From the NCBI GenBank assembly GCA_002341815.1, contig DDOT01000136.1, positions 1,152 through 7,535 on the forward strand: a stretch of DNA of 6,384 bases, written 5' to 3'. The notes below the pieces were generated by a model. The model made no database searches and was not told the DNA's origin. It saw nothing but the letters and a program-made list of their open reading frames with translations. Position numbers and translations under genes: made by a program. Positions 6,325-6,384 of this stretch are shown here, piece after piece (position 1 is the stretch's first letter; each line of letters begins with the position of its first letter). The DNA is from Thiobacillus sp. UBA2487 (GTDB lineage Bacteria > Pseudomonadota > Gammaproteobacteria > Burkholderiales > Sulfuriferulaceae).

Positions 6325-6384
6325 CACACCTCCATGCCACTTTGTCATGACATTACCCGACACATCATACGGCGAATCTGACAT
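6325..6384 (-). promoter_or_regulatory. Probable leader/promoter-proximal region of the operon, with a 10-bp palindrome
   Basis: If the regulator starts at 6324, these 60 bases are untranslated leader. They contain the perfect palindrome TGTCATGACA (6343-6352), a possible operator half or whole site. The frame stays open through the region, so an N-terminal extension of 8 or 20 residues (ATG at 6348 or 6384) cannot be excluded. No -24/-12 element is seen; the operon promoter probably lies beyond the window edge. Confidence 0.4.
6329..6333 (-). promoter_or_regulatory. Ribosome binding site of the regulator gene
   Basis: On the minus strand GGAGG lies four bases before the ATG at 6324, and GGAGGTG extends the match to the 16S rRNA tail. 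The spacing is on the short side. The in-frame ATG at 6348 has only a weak GGGT upstream, and the sequence upstream of the ATG at 6384 is outside the window. This motif is the reason for preferring the shorter protein. Confidence 0.65.

Overview
The window looks like a bacterial chromosome segment, most likely from a proteobacterium. The basis for this is indirect: compact gene packing, overlapping stop/start codons, Shine-Dalgarno motifs, a sigma-54 enhancer-binding regulator with a Fis-type HTH, and a balanced to slightly GC-rich composition. No rRNA, tRNA, transposase, phage or CRISPR sequence is visible, and the genus cannot be fixed from sequence alone.

Layout. On the minus strand, read from right to left, four genes form what looks like one operon. 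They are a PAS/AAA+/Fis sigma-54-dependent activator (6324-4954), a group II PLP-dependent amino acid decarboxylase (4914-3454, GTG start), an ATP-grasp ligase-like protein with a helical, TPR-like N-terminus (3457-2273), and a second fold-type I PLP enzyme resembling class V aminotransferases (2280-928). The gaps are 39 bp, then a 4-bp ATGA overlap, then an 8-bp overlap, so the three enzymes are probably translationally coupled. On the plus strand a 2-oxoglutarate/Fe(II) dioxygenase of the free-amino-acid hydroxylase type (98-844) converges on the operon, separated by 83 bp. It is preceded by three perfect tandem copies of a 13-bp unit that reach the left window edge.

How the genes may work together (inference). 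The four enzyme classes are amino acid decarboxylation, ATP-dependent amide/ester-type ligation, PLP chemistry on an amino compound, and Fe(II)/2OG hydroxylation. Together they are what one would expect of a small pathway making or modifying an amino-acid-derived metabolite. A sensor-regulator with a Cys/His-rich PAS domain would control it. I do not recognise this exact combination as a named pathway, and no substrate can be assigned. No precursor peptide, carrier protein or transporter gene is visible in the window.

Points that stand out: the regulator's GAFTGA loop reads GAFTGC; its PAS domain holds a dense Cys/His cluster; the decarboxylase keeps the catalytic-loop Tyr at the same distance from the PLP lysine as in animal aromatic amino acid decarboxylase; and the 8-bp palindrome GTCATGAC occurs three times, each time at a gene boundary.
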